In this document: piece after piece, positions 42,783-54,081 of the stretch
Layout of the letters: each line of letters begins with the position of its first letter
How positions within the stretch are numbered: the stretch's first letter is position 1
Origin: JAAYZX01 sp040770645
GTDB lineage: Bacteria > Actinomycetota > Thermoleophilia > RBG-16-64-13
DNA: 64,000 nucleotides
Direction of reading: 5' to 3'
Assembly: GCA_040770645.1 (NCBI GenBank)
Contig: JAXGIS010000002.1
Span: 233,757 to 297,756, forward strand
The notes under the pieces: model-generated
What the model saw: the letters and a program-made list of their open reading frames with translations, nothing else
Database searches by the model: none
Told to the model about the DNA's origin: nothing
Made by a program: the position numbers and the translations under genes

Positions 42783-45244
42783 TCAATCGGGCCACAAACC
42801 GGGCCAAGGGGTGAGGGGCGGTGGGAATCCAGGCCCCGTACCATACATCAACCTTCTATCACTGAAAGAAGGGCTCGTATATTTTTTGAATTCAATCCGT
42901 TCGTCGACCTCATCGAACACGCCTTCCATGCCGACCACCCTGTAGCCGTCCGCAACGGCTTGGACGAGGACGGTGATTCCCAAAGGCACTCCGGTCATGT
43001 CAATGGTGAAGTTGCCGTTGGCGTCGGTGTAGGCCTGTCCCAACAAGACGTTGCCAGGATCGGTATGGACGGTCACATGCGCTCCGGCAATGGGTCCCCC
43101 ATCTGGATTGGTAGTCAAGTAGTCGGTGATCACCAGGCCGTAGATCTTCTGCGGCGTGGGCGGTTTGTTCCAGGTCACCTCGTTGTCTGTGGAGGTGGAA
43201 GGAGTATTCAGGTTGCCGGCCGCGTCCTGAGCCACTCCGGCCCCGATGGTGGCTATCACTGTGCCCGAGGTGGTCATGCCCGACACGGCCACATTGTAGG
43301 TGGTGCCCGAGCCGGTGACCGTGGCTGTGGTGGCCCCGGTCGTGCCGTCGAGGGTTACATCACCGGTAGTGAAGCCGGTAACAGGTTTGCTGAATACCAC
43401 CGTGAAGTTGATGGGGCTGGCGGAGGTTGGATCGGCCTGGGTTGCCGCTTGATTGATGGCAACGGTGAGGCCGGTGACGTATCTGTAATCATCAGCCGCC
43501 GTATCCGCACTCGTGCCTCCGGCGGCCACCACCTGCACGTTCACGGTGCCAGCGGCGTGCGCCGGAGCGACAGCCGTGATCTGAGTAGGCGAGTTCGGAG
43601 TGAAGCTCACAGCCGGGTTGAGTCCGAAGGTGACGGCCGTGACCCCGATGAAGTTGGTGCCGGTGATTACCACCTCATTGCCGCCGGCCAGCGGACCCTG
43701 ATTGGGGCTGAGACCGGTGATGGTGGGCACCGCCGCATAGGTATACTGAGCCCCGGTGCTGTCGGGGGTAGTGCCGGCGCTGGTAGTGACCTGCACCCGC
43801 ACCGTGCCCGTGCCGGCCGGCACGCTCTTCACGGTGATCTTACCGGCGGAGTCCACGGTGTAGTTGGCGGCGGGAACCACGACGCTACCGAAGCGCACCT
43901 CGGTGACGCCCACAAAGCCGTCTCCGTTGATCACCACTTGATTGCCGCCGGTCACAGGTCCGTGGGCCGGCTGCAGAGAGATGATGGCCAAACCGCTCAC
44001 GTACAGGTAGTCATCCGCCGCCGTATTCGCGCTCGTACCTCCGGCGGCCACTACCTGCACGTTCACGGCGCCGGCAGCGTGAGCCGGAGCAACGGCCGTG
44101 ATCTGAGTAGGGGAGTCTACTGTGAAACTGACGGCCGGGTTGAGGCCGAAGTTAACAGCCGTGACCCCGATAAAATTGGCTCCGGTGATAACCACCTGAT
44201 TGCCGCCGCCCACAGGCCCCTGCGTGGGGTTCAGTCCCATAACGGCGGGCGCCCCCACGTAAGTGTATTTGGCGGCCGCGCTATCCGGAGTGGTACCAGC
44301 TGAAGCAGTGACCTGCACCCGCACCGTACCCGTGCCGGCGGGCACGCGCTTGACAGTGATCTTGGTGGGCGAATCCACAGTGTAGTTGGTGGCGGGAACC
44401 GCGCTGCTGCCGAAACGCACCTCGGTCACGCCCACAAAACACGTTCCCCTTATAACCACTTCGTTGCCGCCTGTCCCCGGTCCCTGTGCGGGCTCAAGGG
44501 AGGTGATAGAGGGAACGAATACTACGGACCTGGCCCGGACCACCATGGCCACGGCCTGTGCCCTGGTCAGAGTGCTACCGGGCATGAGGTACTTGTTCGA
44601 TCCTACGGTGCTCCCAAGCACCACACCACGCAGAACCAGATAAGCGGTGCCCGGACGGTGCACGTCCACTACCGCCGATCCATCGGCGAACTGTCCGAGC
44701 AGGGCCTCGCCCTCGGCTGCGAACCAAGCCGCCAGCGTAGGATACACACCCAGTGCACCCTGGATGCCGCCGCACGTCTCCAGCTCACGACCCGACAGAA
44801 ACGCACCCAAAATATTGTTGCACTGCTGCCGGGCAATGGTGTTGGAGGGTCTGAACGTATTATCGGAATAGCCGGAGATGATTCCCGCTTTGACACCACC
44901 TTCCACCCAGATGTAGAAGATGTGATCCCGAGGAACATCTGAAAAGGTGAGGACAACGGGTGGGTGGTGGTCAGACCGAGACCATCCACCGCCATCTTGG
45001 CGAACTGCCCCTGCGTCACATCCTGCTGAGGACGGAAAGACCCATCTGGATAGCCTTCGGCCACGCTGGCTGCCTCATCCGCCGTGATCTTGTAGGTCTG
45101 CGCCCACTCCATGTCCGTGATATCGGTCCAGCGGTCCGCCGCAAATGCCGGAACGGCCGTGAGAAGAACAAGCAGCAGCACACCAAGTACAGCAACCGCG
45201 AGCTCCCCCCTCCTCCTCAACCTCATCCTGCGCTTGGCCGTCAT
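42783..45244 (-). CDS. Secreted SLH-domain surface protein with four TIG/IPT domains (frameshifted)
   Basis: About 820 residues. ATG 45244: a basic start, then signal peptide ELAVAVLGVLLLVLLTAVPAFAA. SLH repeats follow (AEGYPDGSFRPQQDVTQGQFAKMAVDGL; AGIISGYSDNTFRPSNTIARQQ; a third around YLMPGSTLTRAQAVAMVVRA), which would bind cell-wall polymer. Next are four TIG/IPT domains in A-B-A'-B' order (44513–43476), an Ig-like domain with FTVVFSKPVTGFTTGDVTL, and a carboxypeptidase-regulatory-like domain with GAHVTVHTDP. One shift near 44935 joins the first SLH repeat to the rest. An S-layer or adhesin-like role is likely. Separately transcribed, with its own terminator. Confidence 0.85.
43476..44513 (-). 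repeat. Tandem TIG-domain repeat, two copies of an A-B pair
   Basis: Four units of ~86 codons: A 44513–44256, B 44255–43998, A' 43997–43734, B' 43733–43476. A and A' share GVTEVRFGS, ANYTVDS, KITVK.VPAGTGTVRVQVT and AGTTPDS; B and B' share FGLNPAVSFT and SPTQITAVAPAHAAG. A resembles A' and B resembles B' far more than A resembles B, which is the mark of a recent duplication of the A-B pair. Confidence 0.9.
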
Positions 45245-45538
45245 GGCCGCTCCTTTCTCACTCACGCTCTTAACAGAGTCCTTACCTAAGTCCGCTGGCG
45301 CCGTCACGGTCTAATTGCCCGGAGCCGCGGTGGCGCCTTATCCGAATCGAGCGAGACCAGTTCCAGCCGGCACGTGCCGTAGTCGGCACTCGTACCGCTA
45401 CGTACGCGCCGACGGGCGCCTATATAACCTTCTTTGTTGGCTGTAATACTATCTTCAGTAGTCAATGGCGCGATCAACAAGAAGGATCCATCGGGCGCAC
45501 TCCAAACCCCCGTCTCACCGAAAAGACCCTGGCTCCCG

Positions 45539-46019
45539 CTATCGGCTCTCGGAATCCATGTCGATCACCACGCCTTCCACCCCCCGCAGATTGGTGCGAG
45601 CGGGGCTCTGACCAGCCACCGAGGGCGAAGGGCCGGATGGGGACACGGAGCCGGTGCCTGAGCCGGCCGGAGAGTTGGGAGCCACAAGTGCGACCGAACC
45701 GGAAACCGTGCCAGAGCCGTCAGCTACAACCCCTCTCTCCGTGGCAATCTCAACAGAGCCGGAAGCGAGAGTACTTCCGCTGTTCGGTACTGAGGTGGTC
45801 TGAGTCACAATAATCGTCTGAGCGCCATTCTGCCCACCGGTCGCTGGGACAGTGGCCGGGGGTAGTGGAGGCGGTGATCTGCTGCTGAGAGTCGCCACAG
45901 GCCGCAAACCCAGTTGTAAGCACCAACAAGATCAAACTCAGGCAAACGACCGGAGCCCCGCCCTCCGCACCGACGTAGTCGATGCGGAGGGCGAAACCAT
46001 CGAGCTGCTGCCATTGCAC
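45539..46019 (-). CDS. Small lipoprotein (frameshifted)
   Basis: About 159 residues after repair. N-terminal hydrophobic stretch VVCLSLILLVLTTGFAAC ends in a lipobox-like Cys, followed by GDSQQQITASTTP. A shift near 45865 joins this to ATVPATGGQNGAQTIIV…, a Ser/Gly/Pro/Thr-rich, low-complexity body ending GVEGVVIDMDSESR. No enzymatic motif. Unknown role. The start (ATG 46019) is uncertain. The gap 45245–45538, upstream of the SLH gene, has nothing I can call confidently. Confidence 0.55.
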
Positions 46020-46126
46020 TCTCTCCGGAGAGACCTCATTGGCAACCCACGTCCATTCACTCTTCAGCCGCGCTCACTCGTTTCGTTGTCTAAGAACCTG
46101 ACGCTGTCAGTTGGATGCTACCGGCC

Positions 46127-49100
46127 TCATCCGACCAGAACCGCTCCCTCGCCGGGTTGCAACTGGTCGGTACTGTCGTATTCGCTACCGTCATAGACGT
46201 AGCGGTATTTCCCTTCCGGCAGATTCAAAGGAACGGCCGTGCTGTTGCCCGATGAGGTTCCACCCCACCCCCACCTGGTAGGTCAACGGTGGGTTTGTGA
46301 CATTCAGATACGCGGTCAGAGCCTCTTCCAGCCACAACCAGTAGCCGAAGGCATGCTGCATACCGACCTCAGTCAGGGTATCGTACTCGCCGGTGGCGTT
46401 GCCGTAATGGTGGAGAGTGCGACCCGCGAAGTTGGAGTTGGGACCACCCGCCACCAGGTTCCAGCCGGGCTTATAAGTAACGGGGAAGAGGCCCACCGTC
46501 ACCGAATCAGTGGCAGCGTCGCTGGAGAGGGTTCCGTCAGAGGCGGTGACACTGACCGCCACCACGTCTCCGCTCTTCACAGTCAGGTTGATGGTGGCGC
46601 CGGTCTCACCCACCTGCTCCTGGCCGTTCAGGGTCCAGGCGTAGTGGTAGGTGAGGGTGTCACCGTCCGGGTCGGTGAAGCCGGCCGGAGTGGCGGTGAA
46701 GCTACGAGTGCCGGGGTGGCCGGAACGGGGCTGATCGTAACCGTACCGGCCACAGGGGGATGATTGCTCATCTTGAACGTGGCCGCTATGGTGTGGTTGG
46801 CCTGCACGTTGGTGAAGGTGTAGCTGGTCACGGCACCCACGGAGGCGCCGTCCACCTTCACATCGTCGACCTGGTATCCCGCAGCCGGGGTGATAGTGAA
46901 GGATCTGGCTGGCGCCGTGGTTGACGGCGACTGTGCCTTCGGGCGTAATGGTGCCGCCCGTATCTGCCGAGGCGGTGATGGTATGGGCTGGAACTCCCAG
47001 GGCAACGCCGTGCCAGTAACCACCGTCGACGGCCACGAAGCCGGTGCCGGCAGGTACGCCGATCTGGTCGTGGTCGTTCTGACCCCAGGCGACAAGAGAC
47101 CCGTCGCTCTTGAGGGCCAGGCTGTAGTAGAACCCCGCGGCTACGGTTTTGAACCCGATGCCAGCGGGTTTGCCGCTCACTTGGTTATTGTCGTCCAGGC
47201 CCCAGGCAACCACGGAGCCGTCGCTCTTCAAGGCCAAGCTGTGCGCGTACCCTGCCGCGATGGCCACGAAGCCGGTGTTCGGTGCAGGTACGTTGCATTG
47301 GCCCTGATCGGTCCGACCCCAGGCCACCAAGGACCCGTCGCTCTTGAGGGCCAGGTTGTGGTAGCCACCTGCGGCGATGGCTAGAAGTCGTTGCCGGTGG
47401 GAGTGCCGCTCACTTGTCCGTCATCGTTAAAACCCCAAGCCACCAGGGACCCGTCGCTCTTGAGGGCCAGGCTATGACGACCGCCTGCGGAGATGGCCAC
47501 GAAATCGTTGCCGGTGGGGGTGTCGATCACTTGTCTGTTTTCGTTAGAACCCCAGGCGAGGAGCGAGCCGTCACTCCTGAGGGCCAAGCTGTGGCGGAAG
47601 CCGGCAGACACCGCCACGAAGTCACCAGCGGAAGGTGCGCCTGTGACCTGCCCGTGATCGTTGTCCGAGCTGCCGTCGGTGATTCCCCACGCAACCACGG
47701 ACCCGTCGCTCCTGAGCGCTAGATTGTGGTAGTAGTTGGCAGCGATGGCCGGAAGTTGTTGCCGGTGGGTACGGTGGTTTGCCCGTAGGTGTTGTTACCC
47801 CAAGCGATCAGCGACTTGGCGTCAAGGACGAACCAAGCGGTCACGCTGAGATCAGCCTGCACATTGGTGTCGGTGCGACTTGGGGTGAGAAGGCCGTCGC
47901 TCCATTTGACGAAGTGGTAACCGGGGTTGGCCACTGCCGTAACCGCAGCGCCACTCCCGCCATGATTTACGGTCTGCACCTTCTGGCCGGTGATGCTCCC
48001 GTTGGGGCCGGGCGGTGTAGGTGAGGGTGTGGCTGGTAGAAATGGCCTTGAACGTGGCCGCGATGGTGTGGTCTGCCTGCACGTTGGTGAAGGTGTAGCT
48101 GATCACAGCGCCCACAGAGGTGCCGTCCACCTTCACATCGTCGACTTGGTAGCCCGCAGCCGGATTGATGGTGAAGACCTGATCGGCGCCTTGGTTCACG
48201 GTGACCGCACCGCTGGGCGCGATGGTGCCGTTGTCGCCGGCTGTGGCCGTGATGGTGTAGGTAACCGGAGGAGTGCCATCCGCCGGGTTGAGGGGCACGG
48301 CCACGTGAGCCCAAACGAGGTTGGTACCGGCCGTCCAGTTCATGGCGACAGAACCGGCGGTGGTGGCGGCTTTGGTGCTGGCCGCACCGCGGGTGGCCCG
48401 TTTGTAGCTGGCGGTACCGGGAGGAGCATCGCTCCACTGCTGCGTCTGTCCGGTAGCCGGGGTCAAGCTCGGCGGAGCCGGGTTGCTCGAGACTGCTTCG
48501 TTCGCGGCCATGACCACGTCGAACACCATGCCGCCGGCAGCAGAGGTGACACTGGTACTGATGGCGGTGGTGCCAGTGTTGTTGCTGCTGGAGTTGGGAG
48601 TACCGTAGGGCGTGGTCTGGTCGACGCCCTTGAAGTTGGCCATGCCGACCACGACTGCACCGCTGTTGCCGCTGAGGGCGGTCGAGAAGGTGACCTTGAT
48701 CGTCCCGGTCTGGTTGGGCCCGATGGTGTTGGGCAGACGATAGATGGCCGCTCCGCCCTTGGGATACTCGGGACCGCTATCGCTGCCTTTAGCCACGGTC
48801 TGGGACTTGACCTCGATCAGGTTGACCGCGCTTCCGCCGGTAGGAGTGAAGGTCACTGAGCTGACGGTAGCCGCCGATGTGCCGCCGCTCTGCCAGGAGA
48901 TACCCACCAAGCTGAGGCGGTCGGCGCCGGAGCCGGTCTTGAAGGTCTTCGTAGTGGTGAAGCTGCCGGTAGCGGTAGCAGAGGACTCGGTGTATATGTC
49001 GCCGTCCAGTTCCACCTGGCCGCTACTGGTGTACTCCCTGAACGTTGCCACGATCGTCCGATTGCTCTGCACGTTAGTGATGGTGTAGCTGGTCACGGCG

Positions 49101-52100
49101 CCCACAGAAGCGCCGTCCACCTTCACGTCCTCCACCTGGTAGCCCGAAGCCGGAGTGATGGTGAAGGTCTGATCGGCGCCGTGGTTGACAGTGACATTCG
49201 GGCCCGCGGGCGAGATGGCGCCGTTCGCGCCTGCGGTAACAGTGATGGTGTGGGTGGCCGGAGGAGTACCGCCCGCCGGCCTGATGGGCACGGCAAGGTG
49301 GGTCCAACTATGTTGGCTGGGCAACGTACCGCCGAAAGTCCAGTTCATAGTGACGGAGGTGGACCCGTTGGCCTGTTTGTAGCTGGACTGAGCCCGGTTG
49401 TTGCTGCCGCTGGCCCCCTGCCAGAGCAGCGTCTGGCCCGTACCGAGACCCATGTAGCTGCTGTGTGGGGCCTGGAACATCAGGTCGACCACCAGCTCGT
49501 TGCCGTCGAGACCAGTAAGCGTCTGGCTGGGAAGCTGACTACCGTCTTTGTGGGTAGCGCCATCGGAGAACGTGCCCAGCGGACTCGTAGTGTCTACTCC
49601 TGTGAAGGTTTCCACGTTCACTATCGAGAAGGTCGTGGCGGCAGAGAAGGTGACGACCGCCGTTCCATTGGTAATGTTCGCCGGTGCGATGAAGGGGTAG
49701 ATCCCCACGCTACGGCTGCCGCCCGAAGAGCCCTCTCCGTGGAAGGTCTTGCCCTCACCGAGGGTCAAGTCATGTCCTCCGAACTTGATGCCGGTGATGG
49801 TCTTGGTCCCGCCGCTGGTGCCGCTACTCCACACAACGGTCACCAGCACCAGCGTGTCTTTGGCCACCGACACCGAGTTGCTCGTAATGGAGGACTGGCT
49901 GGTGTTGACCACTGCGGCGGGCGATGTGCCCGGGGTCACGACCCCCGTGGGGATGGCCTCGAACGTAGCCACCAGAGTGTGGTCCTGCGGCCCATCCAGT
50001 TCCACTTGGTACCGGTGTCCTGTAGCCGCAATCGTGTGGTGTCCTGCACGTTGGTGAAGGTGTAGCTTCGCCCACGGTGCCGTCCCCTTCAACACTTGGT
50101 AGCCGGATTGAGGTGAAGACCTGATCGGCGCCGTTGGTTCGGCGACCGCTCGGCGTGATGCTAGTTGGCCGGCCGTAGCCGTGATGTTCCGGAGGGTGCC
50201 ATCCGCCGGGCACGAGGCTGAAGTCCCGCATCCCACTCTGGTGGTGGAAGCGCCGCTTGGCCGCGCCGCTCCACCCAGAGTTCACTCGGACCGGTCCAGG
50301 CGTTAGGCCCTGTTGGTGCCGTGTCCACCGAAGACCAGGCCGTTGGGAGGCGGTGCTTATGGTGTCGCCTAATTGCTGTGGGTGTGCCGTAGGGCGTGGT
50401 CTGGTAAGCCCTTGAAGTTGGCCAGACTCTGTTGGAACTAAGGGTCCCAGAGGGTGGATCGTCCGGTCTTGCCGGAAGCTGTAATGGCTATCCGCCAGGC
50501 GCCGTCACTTGACCGCGCGTCTTTACCTGTCAAGCGGCTGCCGCGGAGACCACCATTGGCGACGTCCCGCCTGCATCCCCACCAGGTGAATTCGCCAGCC
50601 GGCGGTAACTTGTTGTAGCCGGAGAATCCGAGTGACAGGTGTTCCACTTGCGGAGCCGGCTTCAGTTGGCACCAGGGTGCTGGCGCGTGAAGGTGTAGCT
50701 GGAGGGCCACCTGGACGAATCCGGAGGGCCGTCACGGTGAGCCGGCGTAAGCCCGCTAACGCCTGACGATGGTGTAGTTGACCGGGGGCGTGCCCGCTGC
50801 CGGTTTAGGGGCACGGCCACGATGGCCGAGATGAGGTTGGCGCCCGCATCCCAGCTCATGGTGGTGGAAGCGCCGCTGCGGCCTTGGTGCTGGCCGCGCC
50901 GCCGTGGCCCTACCGGTCACAGAAGGAGCCCGGTTCACTGTTCGGACTGCCCGGTTCCCGCCGACAGGTGGGTTTAGCCTGCCTGTTGCGTGTTGGCGGC
51001 CATGACCACATCGAAGACCAGGCCGTTGGCGGCAGAGTCTACGTCGGTGCTTATGGTGCTCGCGGCCGCGGTTTCGTTAACGTTGCTGCTGGAGTTGGGT
51101 GTCGCCGTACCGAAGGCGCGGTCTGGTTAACACCCTTGAAGTTGGCCAGACCGACTCACACAGACGCCGCTATTGGAACTAAGCTGCCGAGAAGTGACCG
51201 CGTCCCGGTCTTGCCGGTGGGGTCACCGGGGCCATCTGTAAATGGCTACTCCGCCCGCGGGCGCGCTGCCGCCACTACCGCTTTGCTTCTTGACGGCCTG
51301 CGTCTTCACCTCGGTCAAGGTGACGGCGCTGCCGCTGGTGGGAGTGAAGACCACCGAACTAATGGTCTTAGGATCCGCTCCACCCACCCAGGAGATACCC
51401 ACCAAGGTGAGGGGATCGGGGCCGGAGCCGGTGGAGAAGTTAGCGGTGGTGAAGGTGCTTGAAGCAGAGGAGAATTCCTGGGAATAGACCTGCCCGTCCA
51501 GTTCCACCTGGCCGGTGGGGGGATTCGACTTCGGTATCTCCAATATGTAGGGACTACCAGTGGCCACGGTGCCGCTGGTATTCGAATAGACGAACTTGAC
51601 GGTAGTCTTGTCCGCACTGGTGGTCACGGTCGCCAGCATGCCGTTGGCGCCGTTGTTGCCCTGGTTCATGGCCCCGAGGTTGGCGTAGGTGAAGTTGATT
51701 TTGTCCGGATCGGTAATCCCTGTAAGGGCGGCGCCCGCGAATTTCACCTGTCCATACCAAGGATCGGTCACCGTATGGTTGTGCCCCCAAAGAACGATGG
51801 CGTTGGGGTACTTGTTGACCATGGTGGCGAACTCTGCCGCCCTAGTGCTGTAGCGCCCGCCGTACGTGTGAACCGGGTGATGGGCCACGATGAATACGGG
51901 TATATCACTGGGAAGCCCTGCGAGGGTAGTGTCGACGGCGGCGATGTCCGCTTCTTTGAAGTCACCGTTTGACCAGTTGGAAGAAGTATTGTCCAGCGCG
52001 TAGATGGCGTAGGGCTCACCGCTTCCGCCGTAGACCAGCCCCGTAGCCTTGCTGGCGCTGTCTCCGTCATGGTTGCCCCTGACCAGGAATACGTCGTCCG

Positions 52101-52416
52101 CTGAGGTGTCGGTAAACGTGTTGGTCACCGTAGTCCTACACGTTGCCGCTGTCGTCCAGCCTTCGTAGTCCCCGCCAAAGACCATGTGATGGAGGGTGTC
52201 GGTACCCGTGGTCGCGGCCGTGCTCTTGAGGCTGTTCCGCCAGCTCTGTAGATTACTCGTGTTGTTGTGGACGTCCGACGTGAAACCGATGTAATAGGTA
52301 GCATCCGGTGCCGCTGTGGCCGGCCACGCCGAGAACAGCAGCGCGATGGCCAGCACCGCGAGAACAATCAGTAGTTTTCCTTTGTGTCTACCCAGCAAAG
52401 TCGCTCTCATTCCCAC
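46127..52416 (-). CDS. Very large secreted metallophosphoesterase with repeat domains and RCC1/BLIP-II-like propeller (many frameshifts)
   Basis: About 2,090 residues if one gene. GTG 52416 (GGAGG 5 nt upstream) starts MGMRATLLGRHKGK, then signal peptide LLIVLAVLAIALLFSAWPATA. Calcineurin-like phosphoesterase: TSDVHNN, GGDYEGW, VRGNHDGDS, VAHHPVHT, LWGHNHT, all metal ligands present. Then repeated beta-sandwich units (GQVELDG…LSLVGISW…SVAMNWT…AVPLNPA), each followed by a TITATAG…GYQVDDVKVDG Bact_repeat-like domain, an InlB-like GYHFVKWSDG, seven RCC1 blades (47814–46998), another repeat domain, a PKD/Ig-like DGDTLTYHYAWTLNG, and a C-terminal GWNLVAGG…GWNLIGN module ending at TGA 46127. The frame breaks many times, worst at 50.0–51.2 kb. 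Two genes instead of one cannot be excluded. Confidence 0.75.
46998..47814 (-). repeat. Seven RCC1/BLIP-II-type blades
   Basis: Seven successive copies of a ~35–45-residue unit with the core SLALKSDGSLVAWG.ND.GQV..P. The AWG marks are AWGNNTYGQ, AWGITDGSS, AWGSNENRQ, AWGFNDDGQ, AWGRTDQGQ, AWGLDDNNQ and AWGQNDHDQ. Seven is the number needed to close a beta-propeller. Frame shifts at ~47745 and ~47385 fall inside the array, at units 1–2 and 4–5. Confidence 0.85.
48040..51520 (-). repeat. Long-period tandem repeats within the surface-protein gene
   Basis: Alternating units: a ~240-residue beta-sandwich (51520–~50760; ~50700–50200; ~49930–49270; ~49020–48290) and a ~75-residue repeat domain (49260–49040; 48280–48040; traces at ~50150–50030; another at 46990–46780). 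The DNA of the small domain, around the codons for GYQVDDVKVDGASVGAV, is nearly identical between copies. Copies at 50.0–51.2 kb have lost many short blocks relative to the others. Confidence 0.75.
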
Positions 52417-52479
52417 GGTGCCCTCCTTGGTCGATCCCCACTCCGGCGGCCTATCGGCCCGCGCGGACAAGTATCAAAG

Positions 52480-52500
52480 CCGACCGTCGCGCGCGGTCGG
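52480..52500 (-). terminator. Hairpin after the PilZ gene
   Basis: 7-bp stem CCGACCG/CGGTCGG with a 7-nt loop, ~52 nt after the PilZ-gene stop, followed on the minus strand by CTTTGATACTT. Possibly ends the PilZ transcript before the large gene. An adjacent hairpin is listed next. Confidence 0.45.
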
Positions 52501-52537
52501 TTTCATCCCCGCACACTGGAAAATGCGCGGGGAATAC
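52498..52537 (-). other. Single CRISPR type I-E-like repeat hairpin with an enlarged loop
   Basis: On the minus strand the arms read GGTATTCCCCGCGCA and TGCGGGGATGAAACCG, close to type I-E repeats (xTxTTCCCCGCGC…GCGGGGATGAACCG). They are separated by ~10 extra nt (TTTTCCAGTG) rather than 1–3. Only one copy exists; there is no array and no cas gene. It could be a chance GC-rich hairpin. Confidence 0.25.
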
Positions 52538-52551
52538 CACCTGTAGCCAGT

Positions 52552-53014
52552 CTACGAAGACGCCACGAACCCGGCAATCGGGCAAGTGATAGAACTCCCT
52601 GCATCCTCCGGGATATAAAAAACCACTACTTCCGGACCCCTCACGCATGCCGGCGAACCCCATCCCGACACCGCGTCCGTCGCCTCCCGTCTTCTACGAG
52701 GCTTGAGTGAGATAGCGGCTGTCTTCGTCAGAGCGCGATACCCGCGCCAAGGCTCCAGCCCGATCCTCACGCGCACCACCCTGCCCCGCAGAATCACACG
52801 CAAAGGGGGGCGGGCCCGAGGATGGTCGGGATCGGGGACGCTCAGGGTCATCTGCAGATGATCGTTGACGGCCAGGGCTTGGTCGATGACCAGATATAGT
52901 CCCGCCACAGAGACGTCGCGTAACCCCGCGGCCTCGATCGGTCTCCACGGGAAGGGACACCAAGAACCTCTCGGCCGAGCGGCGTTCTACATGGGGTTGG
53001 TTTGTGCGCGCCAT
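52552..53014 (-). CDS. PilZ domain protein, predicted c-di-GMP receptor (frameshifted)
   Basis: About 154 residues. N-terminal RRSAERF (RxxxR, R12 and R16) and, after a one-base shift near 52915, LRDVSVAGLYL (DxSxxG) are the two c-di-GMP-contacting motifs of PilZ. The beta-barrel continues LPV…VILRGRVVRVRIG, and a ~40-residue tail follows KTAAISLKP. The window also has a GGDEF enzyme. Regulated target unknown; it lies just upstream of the large secreted protein gene. Confidence 0.8.
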
Positions 53015-53149
53015 AGTTAACAGCCTAGGCGCTGGGTCAGAGTCCTTTTCTGATTGGACGGGGGATAGAACTACCTACACCCACCGGGTAGATACAAGCA
53101 GGCTCCTGTGCGGGTGTGCCCCGGGCAGATCGCCCCGCGCTGCGGCAGG

Positions 53150-53793
53150 CTAGACCAGACCGTTCTCGTGGGCGAACCGAGTGAGATCCGGCCCTACCCC
53201 GAACCCCCAACTTGCAGTAGGCGTTGTGTAGGTGGGACTTGACCGTGCCCTCCGTGAGCGAGAGAGTCTGCGCGATCTCGGCGTTGGTAGCACCCTGTGC
53301 ACAGAGCCTGGTTACTTCCAGCTCCCGGGGACTCAACCTGCCGGCCACGCGCTGCGCCCGGCCTCGCGACGCAGGAGATGCTCCATGGCCCGGCTGAAAG
53401 AGCGCTTCTCCACCCACACGTCACCGGACGCCACTTTCTGTACGCACTGCAGCACCAGTTCCGAGGGGCATCTCCTTAGTGAGCACAACCCCGGCCACGC
53501 CCAGACGCAGACACTCCAAGGCCTCGCGCTCGTCAGCTCCGCCGTGAGAACCACTACCCGCGTGGGGAACTTCCTCTTCCTTCAGAGCACGCACCACTTC
53601 CATTCCCGCTCAAGCCGGGCATGTGGAGGTCAAGAACCAACACGTCCGGCGGCCGACGCCTGACCGCGGCCAAGGCCTCTTCGCCGTCACCGCATCGAGC
53701 CAGAATCTCAAAACCGTCCTCGGCCCCGAACAAGCGCTCGAGCCCATCCAGGATCAAAGGATGATCATCGACCAACACCAGGCGAGTAATCAC
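53150..53793 (-). CDS. NarL/LuxR-type response regulator (frameshifted)
   Basis: ATG 53793: MITRLVLVDDHPLILDGLERLF. Receiver with D-D pair (VDDH), phosphoacceptor region DVLVLDLHMPGLSG, VVLTAEL and GVAGVVLTKEMPLELVL. LuxR-type HTH: RLSPRELEVTRLCAQGATNAEIAQTLSLTEGTVKSHLHNAYCKLGV. About five shifts between 53610 and 53200; the end is …FAHENGLV, TAG at 53150. No histidine kinase is adjacent. The promoter-borne structured RNA at 54.1–54.28 kb lies upstream on the same strand, so it could belong to this gene's leader. Confidence 0.82.
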
Positions 53794-54081
53794 AGCGGCG
53801 CCTCGCTCAATTCCCTCGCCGGCCCCCTGTCCGCTCCACCATCCACGCTCGTCCCTCGTTCAGCACTGCTCCACACCCAAGGTAAGCTCAGCATATCAAT
53901 GTGCATAACTTATAAAGAACTATACTCTACCGTGAAGACAGAACCGCAAACGAATAGACGAGTATGGGCCGCGCGACCACCAAGCGGAGGCGAGGCCCAC
54001 GAGACGAGGCGCATGACGACCGAGACAGCCGGGGGCACAAGGGGGCATCAGCGATGGGAACACCGGCGGACACCTGCCGGG

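Noticed and set aside
52480..52537. A CRISPR array.
   Set aside because: Only one repeat-like unit, no spacers and no cas genes in the window.
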